Source: Micavibrio sp. UBA6147 (GTDB taxonomy: Bacteria; Pseudomonadota; Alphaproteobacteria; Micavibrionales; UBA1664). From it: 64,000 nt of DNA. Position 1 is the first letter of the stretch; every line of letters begins with the position of its first letter. The DNA lies in NCBI GenBank assembly GCA_002423185.1, contig DIUX01000002.1:186001-250000 (forward strand), in the 5' to 3' direction. The notes under the pieces were generated by a model. It was not told where the DNA came from, did no database searches, and worked only from the letters and a program-made list of their open reading frames with translations. The position numbers were made by a program, and so were the translations under genes. Shown piece by piece: positions 18,296-27,024 of this stretch.

Positions 18296-19720
18296 CTAAA
18301 GCGATAAATTTCTGCGGCTGAAACGCGCCTTTGAAAACGAGGCTTTTTCGGCCTGTTCCGCATCGTCCCGCCCATTGCGCAAAAACGCATCCAGACCTTG
18401 ATCCGCGATCACGCCACCAACTGTGTTTTTAGGCGGGTTACAATCGCGCAAAATCCCGTATAAAGGCGCAAGATGTGGATAGTCATTCACATATGGCTTC
18501 ACGATAGCCGCCAGCGCCTCAGACGCCTCCAAAACACTCGCCGTGCCATACACGGCCTCTTGTGGCGTGGCATATCCATCCTCAATCGCGGAGTCGAGTG
18601 ATTGTTGCCACAGGCCGCGACTGCGCGCCGGACTTTGCGCATCAAACCCGTGATTGTCCAAAAATCTGTCGATCGCTTGCCCAAAGCCTTTATCAAACGC
18701 CAAGGCCGACAAAAATTGCGTCACCGCCAACCCATGTTCGGGTTCCAGCGTATCAAAATACCGTGCCTCAATCCGGCGTTTATACGACCCGTCCTTTTGC
18801 GGCAGGAGGGACACACTCACCAAATGCCATTGAATACTCGCCGCAAGGTCATAATTGGCGCGGGTTTTGTAGGATTCATCAAGGTCATTGAGCGATTTCA
18901 CATCCGCCGCATCGGCGAAATATTGCAACGCCCCCTCGCCGTCATAGGCGCAGAATAACGGCGCATTCCACACCCCTTCATTCACCGCGTCAAAAAACGC
19001 CGTGGCATTGTCACTTGTCCAAAACGCCTCCGCCACGCCGCCTTCACGCCCATAGGGGGCGAGCCTGCGTGCCAGTGTTTCGTTGCGCGTCACCGCCGTC
19101 AATTCCCCCGCATCATCGCTCAAAACGGACGGACAATTCGACAAAACAGTCGCCAAAAGCGGCGCCAGATACACAGCGCGGCGGTAAATATCCCATCCGT
19201 GTTGTTCATCGGCATAGCTGATCGACGCTTGCAGGCCGCTCACCGAGGTAAAATACCGCGCGGTTTCCAAGGCGTCATGATCCTCAAAATGACGCAGAAA
19301 AACCTGCGCCCGTTCCCGCGGATGAATTTGTTCAAGCAATTCGGCAAACGAGGCCTGCGGCAAGAGCGGCACATTCACGCTCTCAAACCCCGCTTCTTTC
19401 ACCACCGCCTTAAAGGCCGTGTAATGCGCATTAAATTCATCACACAACGATGAAAAATCCGTATGGCGGTAGGCATCGGTTTTAATCTCGATGGTTTGGG
19501 CGCTGGCTTCGTGACTGATCGCTAGGCCGTTTGCCGTCGCCACCGCTTCAAACGCCGCGTTCTGGGCAATCGTGATCGGCTTAAACCCGTTTTCAGGGTC
19601 GTAAATCTGGTACTCCGCCTCAATCCCGATCCGCACATCCGTGCCGGTTCCGGTAAATTCTTCGCGGGTTTCGTGGGCGCCGCTTAAGGGGCGTGTATTG
19701 CGTGTATTGAGATCGGTCAT
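18296..19720 (-). CDS. Glutamate--cysteine ligase family protein
   Basis: Resembles carboxylate-amine ligases of the glutamate-cysteine ligase superfamily, which form gamma-glutamyl amides with ATP. Visible: RIGIEAEYQIYDPENG (about residues 30-45, metal/glutamate-binding strand), QTIEIKTDAY, LQASISYAD and KRRIEARYFDT near residue 310, a strand with acidic and basic ligands. Length 474 fits. Either the first step of glutathione synthesis or a related amide ligase is possible; no gshB is in the window. It converges on the CheZ-like gene with 30 bases between stops. Confidence 0.62.
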   Translation of the reverse strand: MTDLNTRNTRPLSGAHETREEFTGTGTDVRIGIEAEYQIYDPENGFKPITIAQNAAFEAVATANGLAISHEASAQTIEIKTDAYRHTDFSSLCDEFNAHYTAFKAVVKEAGFESVNVPLLPQASFAELLEQIHPRERAQVFLRHFEDHDALETARYFTSVSGLQASISYADEQHGWDIYRRAVYLAPLLATVLSNCPSVLSDDAGELTAVTRNETLARRLAPYGREGGVAEAFWTSDNATAFFDAVNEGVWNAPLFCAYDGEGALQYFADAADVKSLNDLDESYKTRANYDLAASIQWHLVSVSLLPQKDGSYKRRIEARYFDTLEPEHGLAVTQFLSALAFDKGFGQAIDRFLDNHGFDAQSPARSRGLWQQSLDSAIEDGYATPQEAVYGTASVLEASEALAAIVKPYVNDYPHLAPLYGILRDCNPPKNTVGGVIADQGLDAFLRNGRDDAEQAEKASFSKARFSRRNLSL

Positions 19721-20099
19721 TTTATGCCTGCCTTATTCAAATTCAAGATGGTGGGGAGCAGTAAAGGCGGAATACGCAATGGCTGTATCCTCTTTGAAGC
19801 GGCAGAAAATGGTTTGGAAAAATTTTTAAGAAACTTTCGTCTAAACCCGATTTCTGCCGCGACGCATGGGCATCATGGCAGGCATTTTCATCATGGAAGT
19901 GCGGCGGTTTTGACTATTCATAACTGTGTTTATACCGCATCGCACCAAGGAAATGCAAGCATTTCCGGATAATAGATAAAATTTTACATAACTTTTATAT
20001 ACATTTTAATAAAATCAAATACTTAGTTAGAAACTTTTTTACCTATTTGCGGTAATGTTATGACAATTAAACACCGAGACATAACCCAAAGAGGACAGC
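19721..20099. other. 379-base divergent intergenic region
   Basis: No convincing gene. It contains an inverted repeat GGAAATG-CAAG-CATTTCC (19949-19966), an AT-rich stretch (19975-20040), and a degenerate TTAG-N7-TTTACC element near 20024. It must hold promoters for the ligase-like gene on the left and the unknown gene on the right. Confidence 0.5.
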
Positions 20100-20825
20100 A
20101 TGACGACCGCAGTAACAGATTTTCAGGAATTCAACATTGACGCTCTGAAAGAGATGGTCATCCTGAAGATGCAAGCCCAAAGCGAACAACTCGCCCCGCT
20201 TGCCCCGCACCCTGAGTATGAAGGCCAGCTTCAAACCCTGACCCGCATTGACGCCCGCGCGAAAAAAGGCGATGGCACGGATTCCATTCTCGGTCAATTC
20301 GCGATGGAAGCCCTCGGCGCCAGCGCATTCGGCATGGCCGCAACGGCGTTCGGGTCACTCGTCGGCGGCGGCATGGAAGCCTACGGCGATTTGCGCAGCA
20401 AACGTCACAAGGCCGCGACCACAAGATCCGCCCCCGTCACCCCGATCCGCAGCGCCAAGCCCGCTTTCTCACAGGCCGGCGCAGGCCGCATCACGGTGCG
20501 TCCGGCGGCTCAGCTCCCCACTTCTAAATCCGGTGCCCAAGCCACCGTAAAAGCAAACAAAGCCGAAGCATGGGCGGCCTATCGCCGCGACATGCCCAAA
20601 CGGGTGCGCATCGAACGCCATTTGCAGGAAATGAGCTTGATGCTCGACACTCTGGACGCTTTGAAAATAAAGGGTATAGAGCGCGTCATTGTCACCCCCG
20701 AAGGACGCTTGATACAACACGCCCACGGCAACCGTCGTTTCCACGCTCCGTCCCACGCCCGCACAAGCAAAACAACGGGGAGCAAAGGCATGGATTTGGA
20801 TATGGCTTCAAGCTGGGCGGCGTAA
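20100..20825 (+). CDS. Unknown 241-residue protein
   Basis: No family recognised. An N-terminal charged helix precedes a Gly/Ala-rich hydrophobic stretch, ASAFGMAATAFGSLVGGG (about residues 77-94), that might insert in a membrane or pack as a glycine-zipper. A basic, Pro/Ser/Thr-rich middle (100-155) and a basic C-terminal part containing RVIVTPEGRLIQ follow. AGAGGA lies 5 bases before the ATG, so translation is credible. The AT-rich upstream region resembles a strong promoter area. Confidence 0.7.
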   Translation: MTTAVTDFQEFNIDALKEMVILKMQAQSEQLAPLAPHPEYEGQLQTLTRIDARAKKGDGTDSILGQFAMEALGASAFGMAATAFGSLVGGGMEAYGDLRSKRHKAATTRSAPVTPIRSAKPAFSQAGAGRITVRPAAQLPTSKSGAQATVKANKAEAWAAYRRDMPKRVRIERHLQEMSLMLDTLDALKIKGIERVIVTPEGRLIQHAHGNRRFHAPSHARTSKTTGSKGMDLDMASSWAA

Positions 20826-21017
20826 TACGCGCCACGCGCCCTCCTATCGACGCACGACATATCGGGGCATCCGCAAGGGTGCCTCGAATTCTATAGCGAT
20901 CAGATGATAAACAGCCTTGAAACTTATAGTTTGCCGCACTAGTTTATGATACGCTGTCAATTCAAAGAGTTGATTCAAACAATGCTCCTCTAACGCTTCG
21001 CAGGATTTGCCCCGCCC

Positions 21018-21941
21018 ATGTTTCCCTTTATGAACACATCCATGCTGCGCGAACGCTTCGTCATCACGGAAACCAGCACAAATCCGGGCAAAGCCCCCAA
21101 AGACCCCGTTATTGCCCTCGGCAACCGGATTGTCATCCCGCTTAAAGGGATTGATGGGCGCATGATCGAACACTTCATCATTCGCGGCCACAACATGCAT
21201 TGCGTGGCGCGTATGGCAGCCCGCCTTTTTCAGGACTTCAACCGCATGGGGTCGATTTTACACCGCTTGCCTGAATATGACTGGACCGGCGCATGGCAAA
21301 ATATTTGCTCGACCTATGAAGAGGCCTATAACAAAGACAACTGGATTGCCGTATACCATAAAGGCCGCATTGCCTTTAAAACAGGCAAGCATCATATGTT
21401 TTTGGACATTATTGAACAATGCGAAGCCACCAACCGCGACGACTATGACAAAGCCACCAAAATCGCCGAAGAAGCCTTTCAAGTCGCAGGCAAAAAAGTC
21501 AAAATAGAAAAGCAAACCACCATCGCTGCGGTTGTTGGCGTCGCCGACAAAAAATCACGCTGCGGCGTTATTTACCGCAACCCGAAACGCTCCACCACCT
21601 TCAACTTCACCCTTGAACCCAAGCATGAAGACATCGACGGCGAAATCACCATCGGAAAACCGGCGGAGCCACACACCTGCCTGAATATGAGCGCCGCGTT
21701 TTTGGAAGGCATCCAGCTCGCCTTCACCGTCGGGCGTTTGAACGCCATTGTCGAATCTCGCGGGCTCCTGCGTACATCCCCCGAGGCCAAGCAAGCCCAA
21801 GCCGCCCAAATGCGCATCGGGCGTTTGAATGCCGAGATCAAAAACTACGACAACATGTTCGACATTAAATACCGCCCCGAGCGCCCCGACTTATTCGAGG
21901 TTGTCCGCGATACAGAAGAAATATTCAGCGAAACGCAATAA
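21018..21941 (+). CDS. Unknown 307-residue protein
   Basis: No family recognised. It is soluble, without signal peptide or membrane helices. The central part (about 130-175) is rich in Lys and Glu and probably helical; then a beta-rich section with CGVIYRNPKRSTTFNFTL (about 180-197), and a C-terminal helical stretch with MRIGRLNAEIKNYDNMF. The frame could start at residue 5 (ATG 21030). Codon use matches its neighbours. It ends at a bidirectional terminator. Confidence 0.75.
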   Translation: MFPFMNTSMLRERFVITETSTNPGKAPKDPVIALGNRIVIPLKGIDGRMIEHFIIRGHNMHCVARMAARLFQDFNRMGSILHRLPEYDWTGAWQNICSTYEEAYNKDNWIAVYHKGRIAFKTGKHHMFLDIIEQCEATNRDDYDKATKIAEEAFQVAGKKVKIEKQTTIAAVVGVADKKSRCGVIYRNPKRSTTFNFTLEPKHEDIDGEITIGKPAEPHTCLNMSAAFLEGIQLAFTVGRLNAIVESRGLLRTSPEAKQAQAAQMRIGRLNAEIKNYDNMFDIKYRPERPDLFEVVRDTEEIFSETQ

Positions 21942-21982
21942 CAGGCCTGATCCCGCCCGTGAACCCGCACGGGCAAAAATAA

Positions 21983-22006
21983 AAACAGCGCCCTAAGGCG
22001 CTGTTT
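21983..22006. terminator. Bidirectional terminator
   Basis: AAACAGCGCC-CTAA-GGCGCTGTTT is a perfect 10-bp stem between two convergent genes. The U tract is better on the minus strand (TTTTTATTTTT), so it chiefly ends the isocitrate dehydrogenase transcript. Confidence 0.85.
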
Positions 22007-22033
22007 GTCGTTCATGCGGCATACCGCCGAGCG

Positions 22034-23506
22034 CTACTCGCCCTGCGCCTTTGTAAAGCCGGGCTGTCCGCCAAAGGTGTAAAGGTTTTCAACCTTCACG
22101 AACGGCAAGCCCGCGCCTTCCAACGATTCCAGTAACGCACGCATCCGTGCATGACTCAAAGCCGTCGTTCCTTGCGGTTTAAAGCGCAAACACCAAAAAT
22201 GGGTACAGAATGTTTCCGGACTGTAATTCGGCCAAACCTTCGCGCCGCGGTTACTGATGAGCGCCAGATTAACGCCCTCACCCGTTGCCTTGCGCGCAAT
22301 GGCGGCGAGCGCATCCGGCCCGCCTTCGCCGCTCCAATCCACATACACATCCACACCGGCGAGGACTTTTTCCTTCACCTCATAAGGCCGCACAGACGGC
22401 AAAACCAGCCCGCCCTTACCGGCAGGATACGTCACAGGCGTTAATGTTTTCGGTTTTTTACCCATCCGCGCCACAACCGCATCGGTGAATTCCTTCGTGC
22501 CGACTTTCTTGTGGCTTGGGGCATCGTCTTTGCGCTTATTATGGCCTTCGCGGTAGATATCCCCCGTGTGAACACCGTCTTCGATGGTTTTCAACCACGC
22601 GTTATGCACGTCTTCGGCGACACTGCCATGCCCCATATGCACCAACATCATCACCGCGCCGAGCAACAAGCCCGACGGGTTGGCGATGCCTTTGCCCGCA
22701 ATATCGGGGGCGGTGCCGTGCATCGCCTCGAACATCGCGCATGTTTCGCCGATATTTGCCGAGATTCCAAGCCCGACCGAGCCCGTCACCTCCGCCGCAA
22801 TATCGGAAATAATATCGCCATACAGGTTTTCGGTCACAATCACGTCAAAGTCGCGCGGGCGTGAGGCAATCCGTGCCGCGCCGATATCAATAATATAGCG
22901 TTCCTTTTGAATGTCGGGATATTCCGCCGATAATTCCTCAAACACCTTGTAAAACAGGCCATCCGCCATTTTCATGATGTTGTCCTTGACCATACAGGTC
23001 ACTTTTTTACGGCCATTGACGCGGGCATATTCAAACGCATAGCGAATAATCCGCTCCGACCCTTGGCGTGAGATCAGTTTCAGGCTCTGCACCACGTCTT
23101 GCGATTGTTGGTATTCGACGCCGGCGTATAAATCTTCTTCGTTTTCCCGCACGATCACGACATCCATATTCGGGTGCATCGTTTCGATGAAGGGGTGGTA
23201 TGAATTACACGGGCGCACATTCGCGTACAGGCCGAGCGTTTTGCGTACCGTCACGTTCAAACTCTTGAACCCGCCGCCCATCGGCGTAAAAATCGGTGCT
23301 TTCAAAAACACTTTCGTATCGCGCAGCACATCCCATGACTCATCGCGAATGCCGTTCAAAACACCTTCTTCATACAGTCTTTGGCCAATATCAATGGTAT
23401 GAATCTCCAAAGGCGCCCCCGCGGCCTCAAGGATGCGCAGTGTCGCCTCCATAATTTCGGGGCCAATACCATCACCATGGGCAACTGCAATCGGTGTTTT
23501 TTTCAT
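22034..23506 (-). CDS. icd: Isocitrate dehydrogenase, long Thermus/Rickettsia-type
   Basis: Oxidative decarboxylation of isocitrate to 2-oxoglutarate in the TCA cycle. Motifs: VAHGDGIGPEIM at the N terminus, substrate loop SLNVTVRKTLGLYANVRPC (about 82-100), VRENEEDLYAGVEYQ, DIIVTENLYGDIISD-like VIVTENLYGDIISDIAAE (about 223-240) and the nucleotide-binding GTAPDIAGKGIANP. At 490 residues it carries a C-terminal extension of about 130 residues beyond the standard fold, as in the Thermus and Rickettsia enzymes. Cofactor preference (NADP or NAD) is not certain from inspection. AAGGT precedes the ATG. Confidence 0.93.
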   Translation of the reverse strand: MKKTPIAVAHGDGIGPEIMEATLRILEAAGAPLEIHTIDIGQRLYEEGVLNGIRDESWDVLRDTKVFLKAPIFTPMGGGFKSLNVTVRKTLGLYANVRPCNSYHPFIETMHPNMDVVIVRENEEDLYAGVEYQQSQDVVQSLKLISRQGSERIIRYAFEYARVNGRKKVTCMVKDNIMKMADGLFYKVFEELSAEYPDIQKERYIIDIGAARIASRPRDFDVIVTENLYGDIISDIAAEVTGSVGLGISANIGETCAMFEAMHGTAPDIAGKGIANPSGLLLGAVMMLVHMGHGSVAEDVHNAWLKTIEDGVHTGDIYREGHNKRKDDAPSHKKVGTKEFTDAVVARMGKKPKTLTPVTYPAGKGGLVLPSVRPYEVKEKVLAGVDVYVDWSGEGGPDALAAIARKATGEGVNLALISNRGAKVWPNYSPETFCTHFWCLRFKPQGTTALSHARMRALLESLEGAGLPFVKVENLYTFGGQPGFTKAQGE

Positions 23507-23732
23507 GTTCGAAATACCTTGTGAAAAGAATGTGAAACGGCGGAAGACCCCGCCCGAGCCTAAAATACGGCAACAAGACTAAACAGATCGTAAAGATCAG
23601 TGCCCCATCATAGCTTTTTTCCGCCACACTGGAAAGAGTCATTGAGCAAGCGCAGCAAACCACAAACCACCTCACCATAAACCGCGCCTCACGGACTCCA
23701 ATCCTGCCGACACAACTCCGGAGCCTCAAGCC

Positions 23733-24215
23733 TCAAGCATCAAACACAGGCTCCACTTCCTCCAAATCCTCCGCCCCGCCACATTTTTTCTGCTCCAGTA
23801 TTTTACCTTGCCCCAGTATTTTACTTCGCCCAAGTATTTTACCCTGCTCAGGCCGCGTCACGGGCAATCCCGCGCCATCCAAAGCCGCCGCCTCCATCGC
23901 CTTTGACGCCTTCACCGCCCCCAATGCATCAGAAAACTCAGGCGTCATGACAGACACCGCAGACATCCCAGACATGGGCAAAGCCACAGGCCGCACCCGC
24001 ACGACCCCGCGCTCATTCGAACACACCGTGTAAAACGCCGTTTGCGCCGCCCCCGCTATGTCGGTGCATATAATCAACACATCCTGTACACGCAGCAAAT
24101 CGTCCATATTATTAAAATATCCGTCCTTTTCGATGTCCTTTTCAACTGTGCGGTAATGCCACAAGGTGAATCGGTTTGCATAGGCAAGAACACTCAAATT
24201 CTGTGCAACGGCCAT
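23733..24215 (-). CDS. Unknown protein with a phage/structural-type N terminus and KIL repeats
   Basis: A 160-residue protein. The N-terminal part, LSVLAYANRFTLWHYRT followed by GYFNNMDDLLRVQDVLII, resembles small proteins I associate with phage or virion-type loci, built from short beta strands. Residues about 122-142 are a repeat, GKILGRSKILGQGKILEQ, encoded by three 18-bp DNA repeats, before an acidic C terminus. AGAAGGAGAAAG before the ATG is an excellent ribosome-binding site. No other phage structural gene adjoins it, so its job is unknown. Confidence 0.65.
   Translation of the reverse strand: MAVAQNLSVLAYANRFTLWHYRTVEKDIEKDGYFNNMDDLLRVQDVLIICTDIAGAAQTAFYTVCSNERGVVRVRPVALPMSGMSAVSVMTPEFSDALGAVKASKAMEAAALDGAGLPVTRPEQGKILGRSKILGQGKILEQKKCGGAEDLEEVEPVFDA
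23795..23848. repeat. Three tandem 18-bp repeats inside a coding sequence
   Basis: Units at 23795-23812, 23813-23830 and 23831-23848 share the core AGTATTTTAC and differ at a few bases. They encode a sixfold-residue KIL(G/E) repeat in frame, so copy-number changes would not break the gene. Confidence 0.8.
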
Positions 24216-24331
24216 GGGCTTTCTCCTTCTATTCTATTGAAATCGTTAATTTTCTGTGGACAAAAAAGCTCTACAAAACAACGGACTATCGAAACTTGCA
24301 TGGATATGGTACGATCCTTGCAGAAAAAACA

Positions 24332-24360
24332 TTGACATAAACAAAACACATCTATATGTT
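24332..24360 (+). promoter_or_regulatory. Sigma-70-type promoter for the PilZ gene
   Basis: TTGACA (24332-24337), 17-base spacer, TATGTT (24355-24360). It lies 32 bases before the PilZ start, the clearest housekeeping promoter in the window. Confidence 0.7.
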
Positions 24361-24391
24361 TTATGAAAAATGACCATAAGGGATCAGTGAA

Positions 24392-24778
24392 ATGTGGAAG
24401 AAAATTCTGAAAAGCTTCGATATGAAGTCGAATGATAACAACGACATAAGCCGTCGTCGTTTTCCAAGACGCGCCATGGACACCTGCGCTATTTCGGTGA
24501 ATGGCACAACCTATCCGATCAAGGATTGGAGCCAAACAGGCGCGCTTTTCCAAGCTGATGGCCGCCAGTTCACCAATAACACCACGATGGATGTCACCAT
24601 GAAATTCCGTATGGTTGACCGCATCATCGAAATTCCGGTTCATGCCCGCACCATTCGTTGCGGCACAACCCAAGTCGCCATCGAGTTTCTCGACGTGACC
24701 CATGAAATCAAATCCGCCTTCAACAAAGTGATTGACGACGCCCTGACCCGCGAATTTGCCGAAACGCAAATAAGCTAA
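24392..24778 (+). CDS. PilZ-domain c-di-GMP-binding protein
   Basis: A 128-residue protein made almost entirely of one PilZ domain. The c-di-GMP-binding signature is present: an Arg cluster RRRFPRR (about residues 21-27, RxxxR type) and DWSQTGA (D-x-S-x-x-G, about 48-54). PilZ proteins act as c-di-GMP effectors for motility, adhesion or polysaccharide export. AAGGGATC precedes the start and a clear promoter lies just upstream, so it is probably a single-gene unit. Its partner is unknown; the EAL phosphodiesterase at 44930 could influence its ligand. Confidence 0.85.
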   Translation: MWKKILKSFDMKSNDNNDISRRRFPRRAMDTCAISVNGTTYPIKDWSQTGALFQADGRQFTNNTTMDVTMKFRMVDRIIEIPVHARTIRCGTTQVAIEFLDVTHEIKSAFNKVIDDALTREFAETQIS

Positions 24779-25020
24779 GCCACCCGCGCCGCAAACGGGG
24801 CGCACTCCAAAGGCGAACGCCGGCACGATAATAATAATATTGATCGCTGCAATATTAACCGCTGCCGCAGCCCTTGTTCCGCGCTCTTTTGCCCCGCCCG
24901 CGCCCACAGCACGATCAAACCCATGCCCGCCCATCGCCCCGCGCGATAATGCGGGCATATTTTTTTCCCGGCCCCTGAGGCGCAGGAGTAGGCGCAAGAG
25001 TGAAGGATCGCGAAGCCCCA

Positions 25021-25686
25021 TTATCGCGCGCCATCCTGATGAAAACCCCCATCCCGCACACGGCAAACCGCCCGCGAACATACCTCATGCCGCGCATCAC
25101 AACATGCCAAGCCCTGCATCTGCCTCCGCCGCCGCGCTTGCCCATCATCATGTCTACTGCCCTCCGCGCCGCATCGGCTTGCTTCACCATCCCTCAAGCC
25201 CGCTTCACCCATCAAACACACCTCGTCCATCACTGCCGCCATTTCATCGCGCCAACGTCGCTTGAACGCATCCTCGACATAGCCCGCCGCGATAAACGCA
25301 GGCAAGATGATCCCCAGCGCCTCTTGCCACAGAGTATGCGCCCGCGCCTCGTTCGTCACCCAAAGGCGCGGAGGCCGCCCCTTCAAACCGTAAAACCGCA
25401 AAACCCGCAAATGGTCAATCAACAAGCGGCGCTGCCTGAAATGCCCATCAAGAATCCCCAGAATACGATGATGAACGGCGATAAGATCAGGCGACAAAGC
25501 CACCCTCCCCGCGCCATAACGCCCCCTATCACCAACCGCATCATCATTGCCGCCCAGATTCTTATTGAGCGCCATAAACCCCAGCCACGCGGATTGTACA
25601 TCCCCAAAACGAAAAACATCCCCCTTCGCCTGCGGTTTTGCCCCTGCAATTGTATGGCGGAGCAAATATTCCGGTCTTTTATCCAT
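25021..25686 (-). CDS. Unknown protein divergent from the S24 repressor
   Basis: From ATG at 25686 (preceded by AAAGGGA) the frame encodes 221 residues. Residues 1-150 look like a real helical protein (MDKRPEYLLRHTI, GDVQSAWLGFMALNKNLGG, LLIDHLRVLRFYGL). The last 55 residues turn rich in Arg, Cys and Gly and look out of frame; a second frame open from 25190 to 24915 could continue the protein, so a frameshift near 25195 is possible. No family recognised. The divergent arrangement with a repressor and a shared palindrome suggests it is a repressor target, perhaps of a relic mobile element. Confidence 0.55.
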   Translation of the reverse strand: MDKRPEYLLRHTIAGAKPQAKGDVFRFGDVQSAWLGFMALNKNLGGNDDAVGDRGRYGAGRVALSPDLIAVHHRILGILDGHFRQRRLLIDHLRVLRFYGLKGRPPRLWVTNEARAHTLWQEALGIILPAFIAAGYVEDAFKRRWRDEMAAVMDEVCLMGEAGLRDGEASRCGAEGSRHDDGQARRRRQMQGLACCDARHEVCSRAVCRVRDGGFHQDGAR

Positions 25687-25751
25687 ATTTTTTCCCTTTG
25701 ATTTCAGTTTATTAGGCAACATCATCCAGAAACTTGCCCGATCCGGTTGTT

Positions 25752-25768
25752 TTTCCATTGTATGGAAA
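25752..25768. promoter_or_regulatory. Operator-like inverted repeat between divergent genes
   Basis: TTTCCAT-TGT-ATGGAAA is a perfect 7-bp inverted repeat with a 3-base spacer. Partial symmetry extends outward (GGTT...CCACC). It lies between the starts at 25686 (minus) and 25879 (plus), as expected for an autoregulated LexA/CI-type operator. Confidence 0.5.
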
Positions 25769-25878
25769 CCACCAGATGTTCTATATTTGTTCTTTATGCC
25801 TCACCCAAAAGGCGAGGTCAAGAAAAATATGATTTTATTCCTATTTATTTATTTTTTGGCTTATGGGATTGTTGTCCT

Positions 25879-26529
25879 ATGTTCTCACACTCTGATATAT
25901 GGCTGGCGATTGATTATTTGGCCGAACGTCACGGCTACTCCACCTCCGGCCTTGCCCGCAAAGCGGGGCTGGACCCGACCGCGTTTAACAAGAGCAAACG
26001 CATCTCCCCCGAAGGCAAGCCCCGCTGGCCATCGACGGAGAGTCTTGCCAAAATTCTCGGCATTACCGGTTCAACGATGAGTGAATTCACCATCATCATC
26101 CAAGGCCTGAACAACGAAATCGGCGCCCGCCAACGCGGCCCCTCCATCCCCGTCATCGGCTATGCACAGGCCGGCGATGACGGTTTTTTTGACGATGCGG
26201 GCTATCCCGTCGGCGCGGGCTGGGACGAAGTCACCTTGCCCAATTTTCACCCGCATGAACAACCGACCTACGCCCTCGAAATATCGGGCGACAGCATGCT
26301 CCCCCTCTATCGCGAGGGCGATATCATCGTTGTGTCCCCCGCTTCAGACCTGCGCCGCGGTGACCGCGTTGTCCTCAAAACCATCGGCGGCGAAGTCATG
26401 GCCAAGGAGTTGATCCGCAGCACCAACACGCGAATCGAACTGAAATCCCTGAACCCCGAGCATCCAAACCGCGTATTCCTGCCCCGCGATGTTGCATGGA
26501 TCGCGAGAATCATCTGGGTCAGCCAATAA
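25879..26529 (+). CDS. LexA/CI-type repressor, HTH plus S24 peptidase domain
   Basis: A 216-residue regulator. The N-terminal helix-turn-helix (about 15-65) includes YSTSGLARKAGLDPTAFNKS and ESLAKILGIT. The C-terminal S24 domain has a candidate Ala-Gly cleavage site in IGYAQAGDDG (about residue 95), the Ser nucleophile in SGDSMLPLYREGDI, and the general-base Lys in GEVMAKEL, so self-cleavage is plausible. The start is set at MFSHSDIW because the 44 upstream residues in the open frame look non-coding. Such proteins occur on prophages but also as chromosomal regulators; no phage genes follow. Confidence 0.82.
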   Translation: MFSHSDIWLAIDYLAERHGYSTSGLARKAGLDPTAFNKSKRISPEGKPRWPSTESLAKILGITGSTMSEFTIIIQGLNNEIGARQRGPSIPVIGYAQAGDDGFFDDAGYPVGAGWDEVTLPNFHPHEQPTYALEISGDSMLPLYREGDIIVVSPASDLRRGDRVVLKTIGGEVMAKELIRSTNTRIELKSLNPEHPNRVFLPRDVAWIARIIWVSQ

Positions 26530-26591
26530 TTATCGAGTGATCCACATGATTTTTCTTGCCCACCGCTGCGCATGCGGACTATATTCCTATC

Positions 26592-26864
26592 ATGAGAAAA
26601 ACCACACCAGACCCGCAAAACACCGACCACCTCTTTTACGATACTCTGCCCCTGCGCTGCCCGCCTGATATGGCCTATGCCGCGAAAACAACGATCGCGC
26701 AGCTCCAATCCCGCATCCGCCAAACTCGGCATCACCCCATGCCCGACCTAGAGCTTTTGCAGCATTTGGCCACCGCGCTTACCCACTACAGAACCGTCGA
26801 CCTCTCCTTACCCCATTCCCGCTCTGTAACCGGCCAAGAGCAAATACAGCGTCAAATACAGTAA
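26592..26864 (+). CDS. Unknown small protein, about 90 residues
   Basis: The product begins MRKTTPDPQNTDHLFYD and contains two likely short helices (AKTTIAQLQSRIRQT and LELLQHLATALTHYRT). There are no membrane segments and no family match. It follows the repressor stop by 62 bases in the same direction. No strong ribosome-binding site is visible, so the coding call is moderate. Confidence 0.5.
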   Translation: MRKTTPDPQNTDHLFYDTLPLRCPPDMAYAAKTTIAQLQSRIRQTRHHPMPDLELLQHLATALTHYRTVDLSLPHSRSVTGQEQIQRQIQ

Positions 26865-27024
26865 AAACTTGAAATTCAACGCTGTTTTTGGCACAAAGAG
26901 GGGCGAAGACACCGCAAAAGAATAAAATGACGAATGAAAATGGTCATCCCGCCACAAAAACAGGCCGCATGACTCACCGTAAAGCCCGCTCAATACCACG
27001 CGCAAAACCATAAGGACACCGCCC

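Noticed and set aside
23472..23729. 85-codon minus frame overlapping the isocitrate dehydrogenase start
   Set aside because: It overlaps the conserved N terminus of the enzyme and shows no ribosome-binding site or motif.
24194..25081. 295-codon minus-strand frame covering the PilZ gene
   Set aside because: It is antisense to a clear PilZ domain with its own promoter and ribosome-binding site; the product is Gly/Ala/Arg-rich with no motif.
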